DNA from: Telopea speciosissima
Lineage: Eukaryota > Streptophyta > Magnoliopsida > Proteales > Proteaceae
DNA length: 64,000 nt
Direction of reading: 5' to 3'
Assembly (NCBI RefSeq): GCF_018873765.1
Contig: NC_057926.1
Location: 55,007,378-55,071,377, forward strand
The notes under the pieces were generated by a model, which saw only the letters and a list, made by a program, of their open reading frames with translations, did not search any database and had not been told where the DNA came from. A program made the position numbers and the translations under genes. Each line of letters begins with the position of its first letter. Position 1 is the first letter of the stretch. This document shows positions 25,001-35,831 of this stretch, piece by piece.

Positions 25001-26934
25001 AATAAAAGGCAAGAAAATAACAGGAGAGAAGCTAAGGTGATACCAGGGAAAAAACAAAAAAAAACAAAACAAAAAAAGGGGAGAGACAAGCACATTGCAA
25101 AAAAGCAAAATGATGAAAAATAATTTAGAAAAAAGAACAATTTAGCAATTTCCAATCATAGTTAGAGTAACCAATGCTTCTCATTTATTTTTAGGATTTA
25201 CAGTACATATAGGACAAATAAAAAAGGAAGGGGGAGGAATAGGGTTCTCTTAACAAAAATTAGGGGAAAATGTATGACTCTGGAGAGTTGAGCCAAAATA
25301 CAAACATATGGTAGCTCACACCTAGCTTACCATACAACAGAAGAAAAGTCAAGAAATATAATTCAACAATAGAATAAACTTTGCAATGGCAGTGAAATTT
25401 CATAATACATTGCAGATCTGGTTATGCCTGTCATAATAAAAGTTAGCCAACTGTGCACCCACTGAAACGAGATGCTTGCCAAAGATGCAAAGTGGTAGTT
25501 AGAGTGAATTCATAGATTTTCCATATCAGTTGGCAATTAATATCTGGTGGGAGGACTCAGATTTTCAGGCAGGATCAAGAATCAAGATCCCTGTGCTGAT
25601 TTTCTATTTTTATTTTTCTTTTCCTGTTTATGGAGTTAAATGATGAATCTAAAAAGAACAGACTAAATATTCTAGAAAGAGGCCACCACAGCAATTTTTG
25701 AGGAATTTTTCTAACCTTACAGACCAAGTTAGCCACATTTTTTGCCAATTAGCTTAGAAATGAGCATTAGAATTTGAGGGTCATTGGTGTAGGCAACAGA
25801 GTTTTGGAACAGCATGTAGACAACCCAACTTATTGGGGATATGCATTAAATCACACAGAGCCTTGGTAATATAAATTGGTACCCCATATCAATGTCACAT
25901 GGTATGGATGCAAATACCACCATTAAGGTGCATCAAGAGATTCTTAAAACTAAGAATCAAGATTACATTGGAAGGTTATCAACTATGAATGGAATGTAAC
26001 TTTTAAAATTTCATCGGGAAAAACTGCAAGTCCAAAACTTCAATAATTAGGTCCAAGTAGAGTAGTTTGAACTTGGATGAGTAATTTTCAGACTCAATAC
26101 CAAAAGAATAAATCGAGTATATTTTGGTCCACTAGGATTTCTACATTTACCTTTCAGCTTTTCCAGTAGTGAAATGGTACGTTTCTATCATGAATTCTTG
26201 GTCTTCTAGGAAACTCGATGTTCTTAAGATTGAATAATATTATGCATGTAGATCACATATGTTCGTTGCATCCAGCACGGATATTGTGTATTTGTGTTTA
26301 CTCCTACTGACCGAATGATGAATTCCATGATCTATGACTACAATCTAACTACCACTTTGCGTTGTTACTTAACTGTAGTTTAATTGCATTAGAACATGAT
26401 TGAGCAGGGAAAAATAATAAGAATTAATGTCACTCGTCCAATTTCACAATACAACCATAAATAATAGGAATATCTTCGAAGAAAAATAAATCTTCCAATA
26501 GAACCAAATGAAAATGAAGCATATAGTGAGCATGAAACTCACATGAAAGCTCGCACAAATGATTTGCCCTTGCCATCACCGGAAGCTACAATCCTTTGAC
26601 CATCAGGTGACCATTGGAGATCATCGATCCGACCGGAAAGAACCCTAAATTCGTTCTTGAGGACGTGATCATTATGCACCCCCCAAATTTTGATGGTCCC
26701 AGAAACATCGGCGGAAGCGATCCACTCACCATTGGGGGAGAAGCGAGCGACGGTGGCAGGATAAGCATGCTCACCATAGATAGAAACTTCAAGAGGCTTA
26801 TCGAGGTAGCGAATAATAACGGATCTGCCATTGCAGTAGAGGATTGAGTTCGACTTGGGATCGCCCGAAATTAGGATACCTCGTCCTCGCTCCGTTGACG
26901 GAACGCAAACGTAAGTCTCTGAAAGCTCCGCCAT
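19046..26934 (-). CDS. AIP1: Actin-interacting protein 1 (WD40 protein AIP1)
   Basis: Six coding exons with GT-AG borders: 26543-26934, 24136-24297, 23637-23823, 23097-23519, 20489-20896 and 19046-19303. They sum to 1830 nt, 609 codons plus TAG, matching the roughly 610 residues of plant AIP1. The N-terminus [19 protein letters not shown] (start 26932-26934) and the blocks [51 protein letters not shown] and [19 protein letters not shown] are diagnostic. The protein is a double WD40 beta-propeller. Family knowledge: AIP1 works with ADF/cofilin to sever and turn over actin filaments in the cytoplasm and is needed for normal plant cell growth. All exon joins keep frame, and no stops or losses are seen. 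Introns 1 and 4 are each about 2.2 kb; intron 1 holds a direct repeat pair. Sequence upstream of 26934 is unremarkable. Confidence 0.96.
24755..25705. repeat. Direct repeat pair in AIP1 intron 1
   Basis: A block of about 130 bp at about 24757-24890 recurs at about 25573-25705 in the same orientation. Shared words are GATCAAGAATCAAGAT, GCTGATTTTCTATTTTTATT, GGAGTTAAAT and AGAGGCCACCACAGCAA. Differences are few but spread out. No transposon ends were recognised. Confidence 0.7.
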
Positions 26935-27391
26935 TTCTACTTTTTCTTTCTTTTACGAGACCCGTAAATCTTCTTCTCTGATTCTTCTATCCACTGCTCA
27001 GGACTAGAGGAGTTCGAGAAGAATTTGCGAATGAAATAATAGTTTTGAACATGTTGATGAAAGTTTGCTACTTCTACCCTTAAAAAAAACAGGGACAGTT
27101 TGCTACGTGCGCTGTGTAAAGTGTAAAGTACTCTTTTTCTCTCGTTTCTTAATTCTGACTTTCTGGTTGTCTGCGCGACATAACGGATTTCGGAATCCTG
27201 TCCTTGGACTCTTGGACCTTGGCGCCTAATACGGGTCTCGACTCCAGCAGGGTTTTAGCATTCAGTATTGAGATCAGTACAATATCGGCTGATATCCATC
27301 CGAATCGATCTGACAGATTTACATATGTTTTAAAAGAAAAAAGGTTTTTTTAATATTTTTAAGCTTGATCTAATAAAAGAAGGGGGGCGCT
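26935..27391. other. AIP1 upstream region
   Basis: This holds the AIP1 5' UTR and promoter. No clear TATA box or known element was picked out. A stretch with GATCAGTACAATATCGG at about 27270 resembles the TATCGGTA-type repeats seen elsewhere in the window. Confidence 0.35.
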
Positions 27392-27506
27392 GTTCTCGTA
27401 TCGCAGCCTGCGGTCAGGCACATAGGGGTGGACGTAATGACCACCCTTCCCTCTTTCACAGGCTGCCCATGTGCCTGGCCGTAGGTTGTGATGCGGTACA
27501 GAGAAC
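27392..27506. mobile_element. Short foldback element
   Basis: The left end GTTCTCGTATCGCAGCCTGC and right end GTTGTGATGCGGTACAGAGAAC are inverted copies, followed inward by GGTCAGGCACAT and ATGTGCCTGGCC. The middle reads GTAATGACCACCCTTCCC, the inverse of the recurrent core. No target duplication was found. Confidence 0.7.
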
Positions 27507-27963
27507 CTCACTTGACTTACCAATTTTTTAAGATATAATGTTTTCTGTAATCTCGCAATTCCTTCATTTCTCCCCTTTCTTCTCTGTCAAGTGACTCTAG
27601 TCCACTTTCCCCTTTCGTTTTCGTTCCTCTTTAGTGTCTACCAAGACTCCCACCCATGTCTGACCTATATTTCTAAACAGATTTAGATGGATCAGCGACC
27701 TACCTCCATCGCTGTAATACCGCCCCGCCCATGAAGAACTCTAACTCTACATTCCTTATGGACGGAGAGAAACGTTCCAAACGGAATGAAAGAGAACAAT
27801 CAATTTACAACAATAAAATAAAAAATTATAATTTTAAATGTGTAATTTTAAATTATTACTATGATATTAAACTTTTTAAAATTAAAATTTTATTTTATTT
27901 TCTAAATCTAAGGAATTTGATTGTAAAATGTAGTAAAACTAAATAACTAATTAGAAGAGATTT

Positions 27964-28119
27964 CTTGAAAGGTAATGTGGCCTCGTGGGGGGGGGGGGGG
28001 GCAATCAAAGCATGCGTAAAAGGATCAATAGGGATGGGATTTCCATCTTTCATGAAGGGTAAGACGGTCATTTTAAGTCCCTCTATGTCTAGGCGCAAAG
28101 ACCACACTAGCTTTCAAGG
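27964..28119. mobile_element. Short foldback element
   Basis: The ends CTTGAAAGGTAATGTGGCCT and AGACCACACTAGCTTTCAAG are inverted copies. The interior has a G-run at about 27988-28002 and the core AGGGTAAGACGGTCATTTT. The AT-rich stretch 27507-27963 to its left contains nothing recognised. Confidence 0.65.
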
Positions 28120-28836
28120 TTCTTTTTTCCTAAATATTTTTTAAATTAATTGTATAATCATATTAGATAATGGTTAATACTTTTGTAATACACAACCCTT
28201 GCAAAATGGCATCCAAGTATGATATGATCAATAGATCCCCGGGCTACACCACAACAATGGCATGATGGATCGATTGAAATGCGTAGACAACACAGGTCTC
28301 TCCCAATGCAATTCCTTGGGCACAAACTCCAAAGAAAAAAAAGTTAATTTTAGGAAGAAAATCAAATTTGTTTCCATACAGAATTTGGTCTATTGTAATA
28401 GTGATTGGCGTGTGAAATTGCAGTCCCATCCTGTACTTTGGATTGTTTTTTGTGATAGGCTAAAAAAGGCATATCTAGTGCACAAGGCCACTACTATTAC
28501 GGGGCGTGAGGAGGGTCATAATGTACGTAGTTTTACCCTTGTTTTTACAAAGAGATTGTTTATAGACTTGAACCCCATGATCACTTGGTCACTATGGAAC
28601 AACCTTTTACCGTTGCACCAAGGCCTGCCCTCTAAATGCGCAGAAAATACTCCATTAGATGAGCCACCCAATACTTGGCAATCCTTCGAGGAAAATAAAC
28701 CCATGTTTTTTTTTTGGTGAAAATAGAAATAAACCCATATTGATATGAAGTATAGCTTCTTTGTCTCTTATAAGAAAGTATTCATCAAGCAAATGGGTAC
28801 ATGGATGCTGCTTGATTTCCTTCCTGCTAGTCCAAA
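28120..28836. other. Unassigned stretch with an open frame
   Basis: A 152-codon open frame at 28262-28720 on the plus strand has no domain I recognise, and its composition gives no clear coding signal. It may be chance or decayed transposon sequence. Confidence 0.25.
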
Positions 28837-29017
28837 TTTAGGAATCGGGAATCGGCCCATGAATCGGTTCGATTCAGATGGTTTATGAAGAAAATGACTA
28901 AGAATCGGCCGATCCTAATTCAGGAAGCAATGATTAGGAAGGATGGAACTTGGGATCAGTGTCAGCCGATTCCGATCCTAACCGGCTAATTCACCGATCC
29001 GATTCCCGATTCTTAAA
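28837..29017. mobile_element. TIR element just upstream of RPL35A
   Basis: It starts TTTAGGAATCGGGAATCGG and ends CCGATTCCCGATTCTTAAA, near-perfect inverted ends. Internal words such as AATCGGCCGATCC are also palindromic. It ends about 230 bp before the RPL35A start codon and about 40 bp from the first promoter motif. Confidence 0.75.
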
Positions 29018-29058
29018 GGTATTACTCCTTTACAGTTTAATCAGGATATTTCATCATA

Positions 29059-29157
29059 TGGGCCAGATCAAACAAAGCCCAACAGGATAAAAGTGCAAGT
29101 TTAGCCGGGCGAGCCCAACCCACACGAATACATGCCCATCTACTCTCTAAATATATA
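29059..29157 (+). promoter_or_regulatory. RPL35A promoter: site II elements and TATA box
   Basis: Three site II motifs (TGGGCC/TGGGCT, either strand) lie at 29059-29064, 29076-29081 and 29112-29117, followed by TAAATATATA at 29148-29157. Site II motifs are known from plant ribosomal protein and cell-growth genes (TCP factors). A telo-box-like TTAGGGTTT sits in intron 1 at about 29343. Confidence 0.6.
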
Positions 29158-29244
29158 GTCTCATCTTGTTAGTTCGCATTAGGTTTTCACTCGACTTTAC
29201 CTTTGGTCTTCTGCCCGCCGTTAGCGTGGGAAATTGAAGCGAAG

Positions 29245-29935
29245 ATGGTGAAGGGGCGCCAAGGAGAACGAGTCAGGTTATCTTCATCCGTTCTTGCTGC
29301 CATTAGTGTTCCTTGAACTATGTTTTTTGTTCATTTCTCTCTTTAGGGTTTAAAGACTCATTATATGTTCTCAGTTTCGTTTTGATATTTGATTTTGATT
29401 TCAGACTGTATGTGAGGGGAACCATCCTCGGATACAAGAGGTAATAGGTGAAACCATTCAACAAAGTCGACTTTTATTTTCTGATTTGATTCCCTGTATT
29501 GTTTCATGGATTTCGTCTGATTGAGCTTATGTTCATGTCGATGGTTTAGGTCGAAATCCAACCAATACCCAAACACGTCTTTGATCCAGGTGGAGGGTGT
29601 GAACACAAAGGAAGAGGTTGGATGGTATTGTGGCAAGCGAATGGCCTATATTTACAAGGCCAAGGTCAAGAAGAACGGATCCCATTACAGATGTATTTGG
29701 GGAAAGGTAACAAGGCCGCACGGTAACAGTGGAATCGTCCGTGCAAAGTTCAAATCCAACCTGCCCCCCAAGTCCATGGTATACCCTAAGTTTACTTCCT
29801 TGTCTATTCAACTATATTTTCAATTTTTCCTTCAATGTTGAGGGTGTTTTATTTCCATTTTATATTATTTATACTATTGTGCCTGTGTTGCAGGGTTCTA
29901 AGGTTAGGGTTTTCATGTACCCAAGCAACATATAA
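29245..29935 (+). CDS. RPL35A: Cytosolic large-subunit ribosomal protein eL33 (RPL35A)
   Basis: Four coding exons: 29245-29276, 29405-29440, 29550-29778 and 29894-29935, total 339 nt, 112 codons plus TAA. This equals the usual plant length. The start [17 protein letters not shown], the block [17 protein letters not shown] and the end RVFMYPSNI match plant eL33 nearly residue for residue. It is a structural protein of the 60S subunit. All junctions are GT-AG and in phase. The stop is followed one base later by a donor (GTAATG, 29937) and a good acceptor ends at 30513, so a 3' UTR intron of about 580 bp is likely. The gene looks intact. Confidence 0.97.
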
Positions 29936-30513
29936 GGTAATGGTTCCTATGTATATTCCATTTAGTTGCACCATGTTTAGGGAATTTTCTGATTACAGTT
30001 ACAGATCTTTTGTATCTGGAGTGCAGAAGCAACTTCAATTTGGTTCCTGACCGTCTTAAGTTTGTGTTCATTTGCACATAGTGTTGAATCCCACTGTCCA
30101 ATAATTTTAGTTCCACAATGTTTAGAGTAATTTCTGATTACGGTATCTGGACTGCTGAAGCAACTTCAATTTAATTCTGACATGCTAACGTTTCTATATG
30201 GATTGCATATTAGATCTTCCTAGAGAGTGGTTTTGCATTTGTTTTATTGTTTATGCCCAAAAGGACTTATTAGAGCTGCAAGTTAGTGCACTAGATTAAC
30301 TTTAATTACATAGCTAATAACATACATGTTTTGGATGTTGTCATTGATCAATGTGATAAGTTTAACCGATTGTGTAGTCTATGACTGTATAATAATGCTA
30401 AGCCTCTCTTTATGTTCTCAGGCCTTTTTGACATTGCAATTTGACACAGTTTTAATGAGCCTAAATTGTTTTTTGTTCTAATAATTAATCTCTTATTTTC
30501 CCCCCTTGTGCAG

Positions 30514-30720
30514 TGCTTTGGTATGTGAAGATGCCATTTTGAGGATTACAGAGGAGTAGAGGGCTTGGATTACACCAACTTCCTGCAGCTAGGTTTTGAA
30601 TTTTTGTATCGAGGAGCTACAATAGTTAGTTTTGTTTATTATTTTGTCTTTTCAGGATGATGAATTGAACAGTTGACTGTTTTCATGTACTTTTAGATAT
30701 GTGATTCTTCACACACCCAT
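30514..30720 (+). other. Likely RPL35A terminal 3' UTR exon
   Basis: Sequence after the acceptor CCCCTTGTGCAG continues without coding potential. The 3' border is a guess; no cleavage site can be fixed without transcripts. Confidence 0.4.
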
Positions 30721-30889
30721 TTGCCTCCCAGTAGGCATGATGGGTGTTAAGAACTTGGTGGAACAAAACATATTTGAGTTCAGTTTGCAAGTAGTTCTCC
30801 CGCTTTAAACCGCCTTGTTTGACATTCGTCTTCCCCTGTGCTGTTTTTATTTTTGATACTCAATGTGTGGTTCTGTGATTAGTTTTTTG

Positions 30890-31975
30890 AGGAAAATTAC
30901 ATAACAAAAGTGAGTTCCAGTTTACCAAACCACCCACCTAATCTTTAGGTTAACAGCCCAAGGCAAATGGCTGTTACAAAAATACCCAAAGCAGTTGACA
31001 ATTTTGTCCCTCCAACTCACCATCATCTCGATTGCATCTCACTATTCACTACCTTCTCCATAGACCAGGCCCGGTTCCACTTTTTGTCATTGTCATGGAT
31101 GCCTTTAACATGTCTCAGCTTAGTCTTCTTGCCGGAAACAATGGTTGTTCTGAAACAATCTGCATTTCCATTTCAGCCAAATGTCACCCTGCAATGGGCA
31201 CTGGTAATGTCTTAGCCCTAAAGATGATCCGATTCCCATTCCTTGACAGATGCTCTTTTCTCAGAATCCCAAAACTTACCATGAAACTTTAGCAAAACCG
31301 GAACTTGTAGCATATGTGGTGGAGCCACTGACACAAGGAAGGTGGACACAGATGCTTGGCCACACAACAACAGGACTTGGTGTCACTTACTAATGAAGTC
31401 TACAGGCCACAGGATGACAATATCTCAGCATCGCTCTCCAATGTGCCCTCCTAACAATTCCTTGCCCTTGCCAAACTGCATTCCCTCACTTCTCTCGCCT
31501 CTCAGCAACTCCAAAAACACCCACCCTGAGCCGGGCTAATATTTTCTCAACTCTGTTCTATGGGTCGATATCTTTGTTTCAAATTCTCTAAAAGAGAGAC
31601 TAGTCTGCAAAAGTGCCGGTGCTGGAATGAATAGTTCCCTGCATTCCTTGGCAGGGGATCAGTTTGCCCCCCTAGCCCCCAAGATATAATTGGGGTTGAG
31701 GGGTTGAGAGGCGCTGTCCCCATCAAAGGCGGAAATGCCCGAACCGTTGATGCTTCCACAAGCACTCCTTTAGGCCTCCTGTTTGCGTCACCCCCTCAGA
31801 AAACTTATCCCCTTTTCAAAATATCCATCTTGTCTTTGGTAAATCTCTTAAATTAGAGAGTCAGACGGGTATTTAGGAATCTAACAGCCATTTTTTCTGT
31901 AATCTTCTAATTTTCCCTTATTTTTATCCTCACTTTTCGAATCAGTGAAGTGAAATAGGTGGTACGAGATTTTAG
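30890..31975. mobile_element. Possible decayed Mutator-type element
   Basis: Near the left end AAATGGCTGTTACAAAAATACC (about 30966) pairs with an inverted GGTATTTAGGAATCTAACAGCCATTT block near 31870; outside these, GAGGAAAATTACATAAC and an AAAAGTGAG word also pair loosely. The interior has short open frames with no recognised domain. This is a weak call. Confidence 0.3.
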
Positions 31976-32318
31976 GCTATTCACAGCAGTTGCGAGCCTT
32001 GAATATTGTTTTGATCCTTTGTTTTGTGGCCCTTATGGTTGATTGATGCGCATTTCAATTTTCAAAATAACGAAGGATTTGTCCATAGTTTTATAGTTTG
32101 GGATTTCGGGGATTAAAGAAGTTGCAAGTGATGGCGGACATGCCTACCATGTGACTGGGGTTGCAAGGATTACTGATCATCCATTTTATATTGTTGGGAC
32201 TGGGCTGTTTTCCATTGGTTTTTGTGTCAATGTTTGTATTATCCTTACTTGGGGGTTTCTCCGCATTGATTGTTGGGGGCAATTACTAGTTTACTACCAC
32301 TCCCCAATACTTAGCATA

Positions 32319-32326
32319 TATATATA

Positions 32327-32367
<41 letters not shown>
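32319..32367. repeat. (TA)n microsatellite at a LINE tail
   Basis: A nearly pure TA run directly follows, on the minus strand, the 3' end of the LINE at 32372-34690, where an A-tail would be expected. Confidence 0.8.
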
Positions 32368-32371
<4 letters not shown>

Positions 32372-34690
32372 ATGAGAAAAGAAAACAAATTACAACTAGG
32401 CAAAAGATACAGAGATGTAGTTCCTTGTTTGAGCATTTTTAGCTAGGTTATAAGTCACCACAAAACAGAAAGGATTCCGCTTAGTACTAAATGTAATGTC
32501 TTACCCTATGGTACTTATATACACAAATTCCTTGAGAAGTGGCCAAGGCCAAGGAGTATGTGTTGGAGTTGGAAGAGACTCGACAATCCGTTGATTGGAG
32601 CACCACACTTCTTTCACCTTCATCCCTAGATTGGACGCATGCTGGAGACCTATCCAGATACTAATTAATTCTGGTTCCATATGACGAGACGAATTAAAAC
32701 TCCTTGCAGCAAGCAAAGCAAACTTGCCATCTAAAAAAAATATATAAGACCATCCTGCTGAATTCTCTCTTGGTATCTGATATCCTGCACAGATTAAAAC
32801 AAGGAAATTGAATTTTGGCAAATGGGAAAAAGTAGATAAGATCAACTCCTCCTCATTATGAGAAAGAACATCATGGGACGAAAATGAGGGAGGAGATAAG
32901 TCTAAATCAACAATCCATTTTTCAATACTCTTCATTACCCAGACTGGATCCGCCTTATCTAGACCAAGCACAACCTTGTTTCTAGCAGACCAAATAAAAT
33001 AACAAGTGATAACAAAGACCCCAAAAAACCATATCAATGATTGTTTGTCAAGCTTATAATTAAACAAGGTAGCAAGGCATAAATCTTTTAGGGAGGAATA
33101 AGACAAGAATTCAGACCTCATGCCCAGTGGACCAGCGGCCCAAATATGTTTGACCCAATCACAAGAGAGGAATAAATGCCAGTATGATTCGACACAGTTT
33201 CCACATCAAGCACAAGAGGGGTCAATTTTAAGCCATCTAGATAAAGTTTTCTTGATAGGGAGTCCCGCATTTAACACACGCTAGAAAAAATGTTTGAATT
33301 TAAGATGTATTTTCAACTTCCAAAAAAATTTCCACCAGGTGAAAAGATAAGGGTTAATATTAGAAGATGGTAAAAATAAAGATCTAGCAGCCAATTTTGT
33401 ACTAAATCTGCCATTCTTGGCCAAAATGCACCACCAGCTATCATTAGACTCAGATAAATTAATTCTTTGAATATAAGTAGAAGTATCTAAAGGAATAGAA
33501 ACATCGAGTAAAGCTGAATTCCAACTAGAATTAGAGACAAACTTACCAACCTTTTCCGCATGGTTAGCCAAACCAACCAAGGAAAGCAACTGACCACTAG
33601 GGATAAAAGGGATCCAAGGGTCAGTCCAGAAGAAAGTGGATTTTCCATTGCCAATTTTCCTAATCATAATATTTCTCAAGGAAGGAATAATATAAGTAAT
33701 ACTATTCCATGTCCAAGGGCCTCTTTTAGCAATAGTTTTAGGGTCAAAAAAGGATGCATTAGGAAAATATCTGGCTTTAAGAACTCTGGCCTAAAGTGAG
33801 GAGGTGTCTTTGAGTAACCTCCAGCCTAATTTCATGAGTAAAGCTTTATTATGGTGCTTAGTTTTACGGAAGCCCAACCCCCTTTATATTTTGGGACACA
33901 CATTTTTTCCTAAGCAATAAGAGAAGCTTTTTTCTTTTTCCCCGAATTACCAAGCCAGAAATTAAGATAGATAGAATCAATACTGTGACTGATTTTCATA
34001 GGGAATTGAAAGCAATTCATCAGATAAGCCAGAGTAGCAGCCAGAACAGATTGAATTAAAACATTACGACCTGCATAAGATAGGAAATTAGATTTCCAAA
34101 AAGAGAGCTTCCTTTGAATGCGCTGAACAATACCACTCAACTCCCTTACTTTAGACCTGCCATGGAAGAGATTAGTTCCCAGATATATGGAATTATTTGT
34201 CATTTCCTTTATGCCAATTAAAGAACACAGAGAAACTCTATCAGAGGGGGAAACATTTATACTAAAGTGCACTCCACTTTTGGAAAAAATTAATCTCCTG
34301 ACCTGATAAGTTAGAGAAAAGATCCAAAACAGCTTTGATGGTCATGAGGTCTTCAGACGTAGCACGACAAAAAACAAATATGTCGTCAGCAAACAAAAGA
34401 TGAGAAATTTCAGGGGCTGATCTAGCTACTTTAATACCTTGAAAGAGATTCAGATCACGATAAGCTGTAAATAATCTAGAGAGGACCTCCATACCATAGT
34501 GGTAATGAAAAGATAAGGACTGAGGGGCCACCCTTGACGGATACCCTTAGAGGTGTGAAAAAAATCGAATGGGCTCCCATCCAATTTGATCGAGAACGAG
34601 GTAGAAGAAATAAGAGAAGAAATCATTTCACACCATTTATCCCCAAAGCCCAGAAATCTAATTATTTGGCCTATATTTATTGATACTTCT
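32372..34690 (-). mobile_element. 5'-truncated L1-type LINE, decayed
   Basis: Read on the minus strand: reverse transcriptase GIRQGWPLSPYLF near 34530, HLLFADDIFVFCRA near 34400, the maturation region FHGRSKVRELSGIVQRIQRK near 34150, the zf-RVT region (KIGNGKSTFFWTDPWIP near 33650, AGLPIKKT near 33255) and an RNase H-like end (CAGYQIPRENSAGWSYIFF near 32800). The catalytic FADD box is present in a broken frame. Several frame changes and stops show it is dead. The 5' half (ORF1 and endonuclease) is absent, as is usual for truncated reverse transcription. It is distinct from the plus-strand LINE at 12950-17100, which lacks this 3' part. Confidence 0.88.
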
Positions 34691-34956
34691 CTACCTTTAG
34701 ACTTTTACCTCTCCTTCTCCCCTGTTAATTTAAAATGCCTAAAATACCCCTCATTTTAATGAATAAGTCGGTTCATTATTTTTCTTCTCTTTTTTTTACC
34801 TATTTTTATTATTTTTTAGGGTAGGGTTTGCATGCCATCAGTTTTTGGAAAGCTAATGACATGCACCAATAAAAAGTCTTTTCCAAAGGGGAGGAGAGAA
34901 GATGACACATGCTGGGTAATTTGGTGACGTGCTAAATCTTTCCCCCTATTTTTTTT

Positions 34957-35101
34957 ACCCTCTCTTATTACAGCACGGTACTGTAACGCATCGTGTGGCG
35001 CTGCAGAGGCCATGTGGCACAGCAGGCCTCACATGCTGCACATGGCCTCTGCAGGTGCCACACGATGCGTTACTGCACCGTGCTATAACAGGAGAGGATA
35101 A
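34957..35101. repeat. Long near-perfect hairpin (inverted repeat)
   Basis: Arms of about 60 bp (34957-35015 and 35039-35101) are separated by about 23 bp. The inner parts, AACGCATCGTGTGGC and CTGCAGAGGCCATGTG, pair almost exactly. The transcript of either strand would fold into one long stem. It looks like a foldback MITE; a small-RNA precursor is possible but unsupported. Confidence 0.8.
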
Positions 35102-35831
35102 CGATTCATCCTGCACTACCCCCTTTCCTCTCTCCCCAATCTGTTCACCCACCCTCTTGCCCTTGCCGTGCAACCCCACCCCACTCTCCCCTATCCTTGC
35201 CCAGTTTCACCCTACCTTGATACTCCCCTACATCACAAAGTTTCCGCTTTCCTTTGAAAAAGACTAATATTTTAAAAGGAAAGACTTGTATCAATATTTG
35301 TGTAATACGGAAGATAATTAATTAAACTGTTTTATCTGATGTCAAATGTTTAATAAGTAAATCTCAACCTCTCATGTATTAAGATAGAGACGTTTAAGGC
35401 TTCCACATTTTTTTTGAAACATATAACATGAAAAAAATTTCAGAAATAAATAATGTCGTTGATTCCATACAATCTTTCGACCATAGAACGTGTCTAATTG
35501 CACTAATTCTTAATTTTACTTCTGATGAATTCTTTTCTTGGTCAGAGGTCAGAGAGTTAGAAATTTATTAGCTACAAAGCCCTGACTGGAGGGAACGGGT
35601 AAAGGAACAGCGGAAGAAACTAGCGAAAGAATTGTAAAAAGTAAAATGAGCTAAGTGATCAACCTCATAGTTGAAACGTCTGAGGCACAAATATAAACAA
35701 TATCATTTAAAAAATAATTTAAAAAAAATATACAATATCAATATCATTTAAAAAAATTAAAAAAAATATACAATATCAAGAATATTATTTCTTATGTAAC
35801 TTCATAAATTAATTTCAATTCGATGTCTTTT
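35102..35831. other. AT-rich intergenic stretch 3' of LPR-C
   Basis: No gene was recognised. A short near-duplicate with TATACAATATCA and ATATCATTTAAAAAA occurs twice at about 35697-35780. Confidence 0.4.

Noticed and set aside
28262-28720. 152-codon open frame near RPL35A
   Set aside because: No family match recognised and antisense frames are equally open; kept only as an unassigned stretch.
30967-31539. Group of overlapping open frames read as a small gene
   Set aside because: No conserved domain, and they lie within a suspected TIR element; evidence too weak for a gene call.
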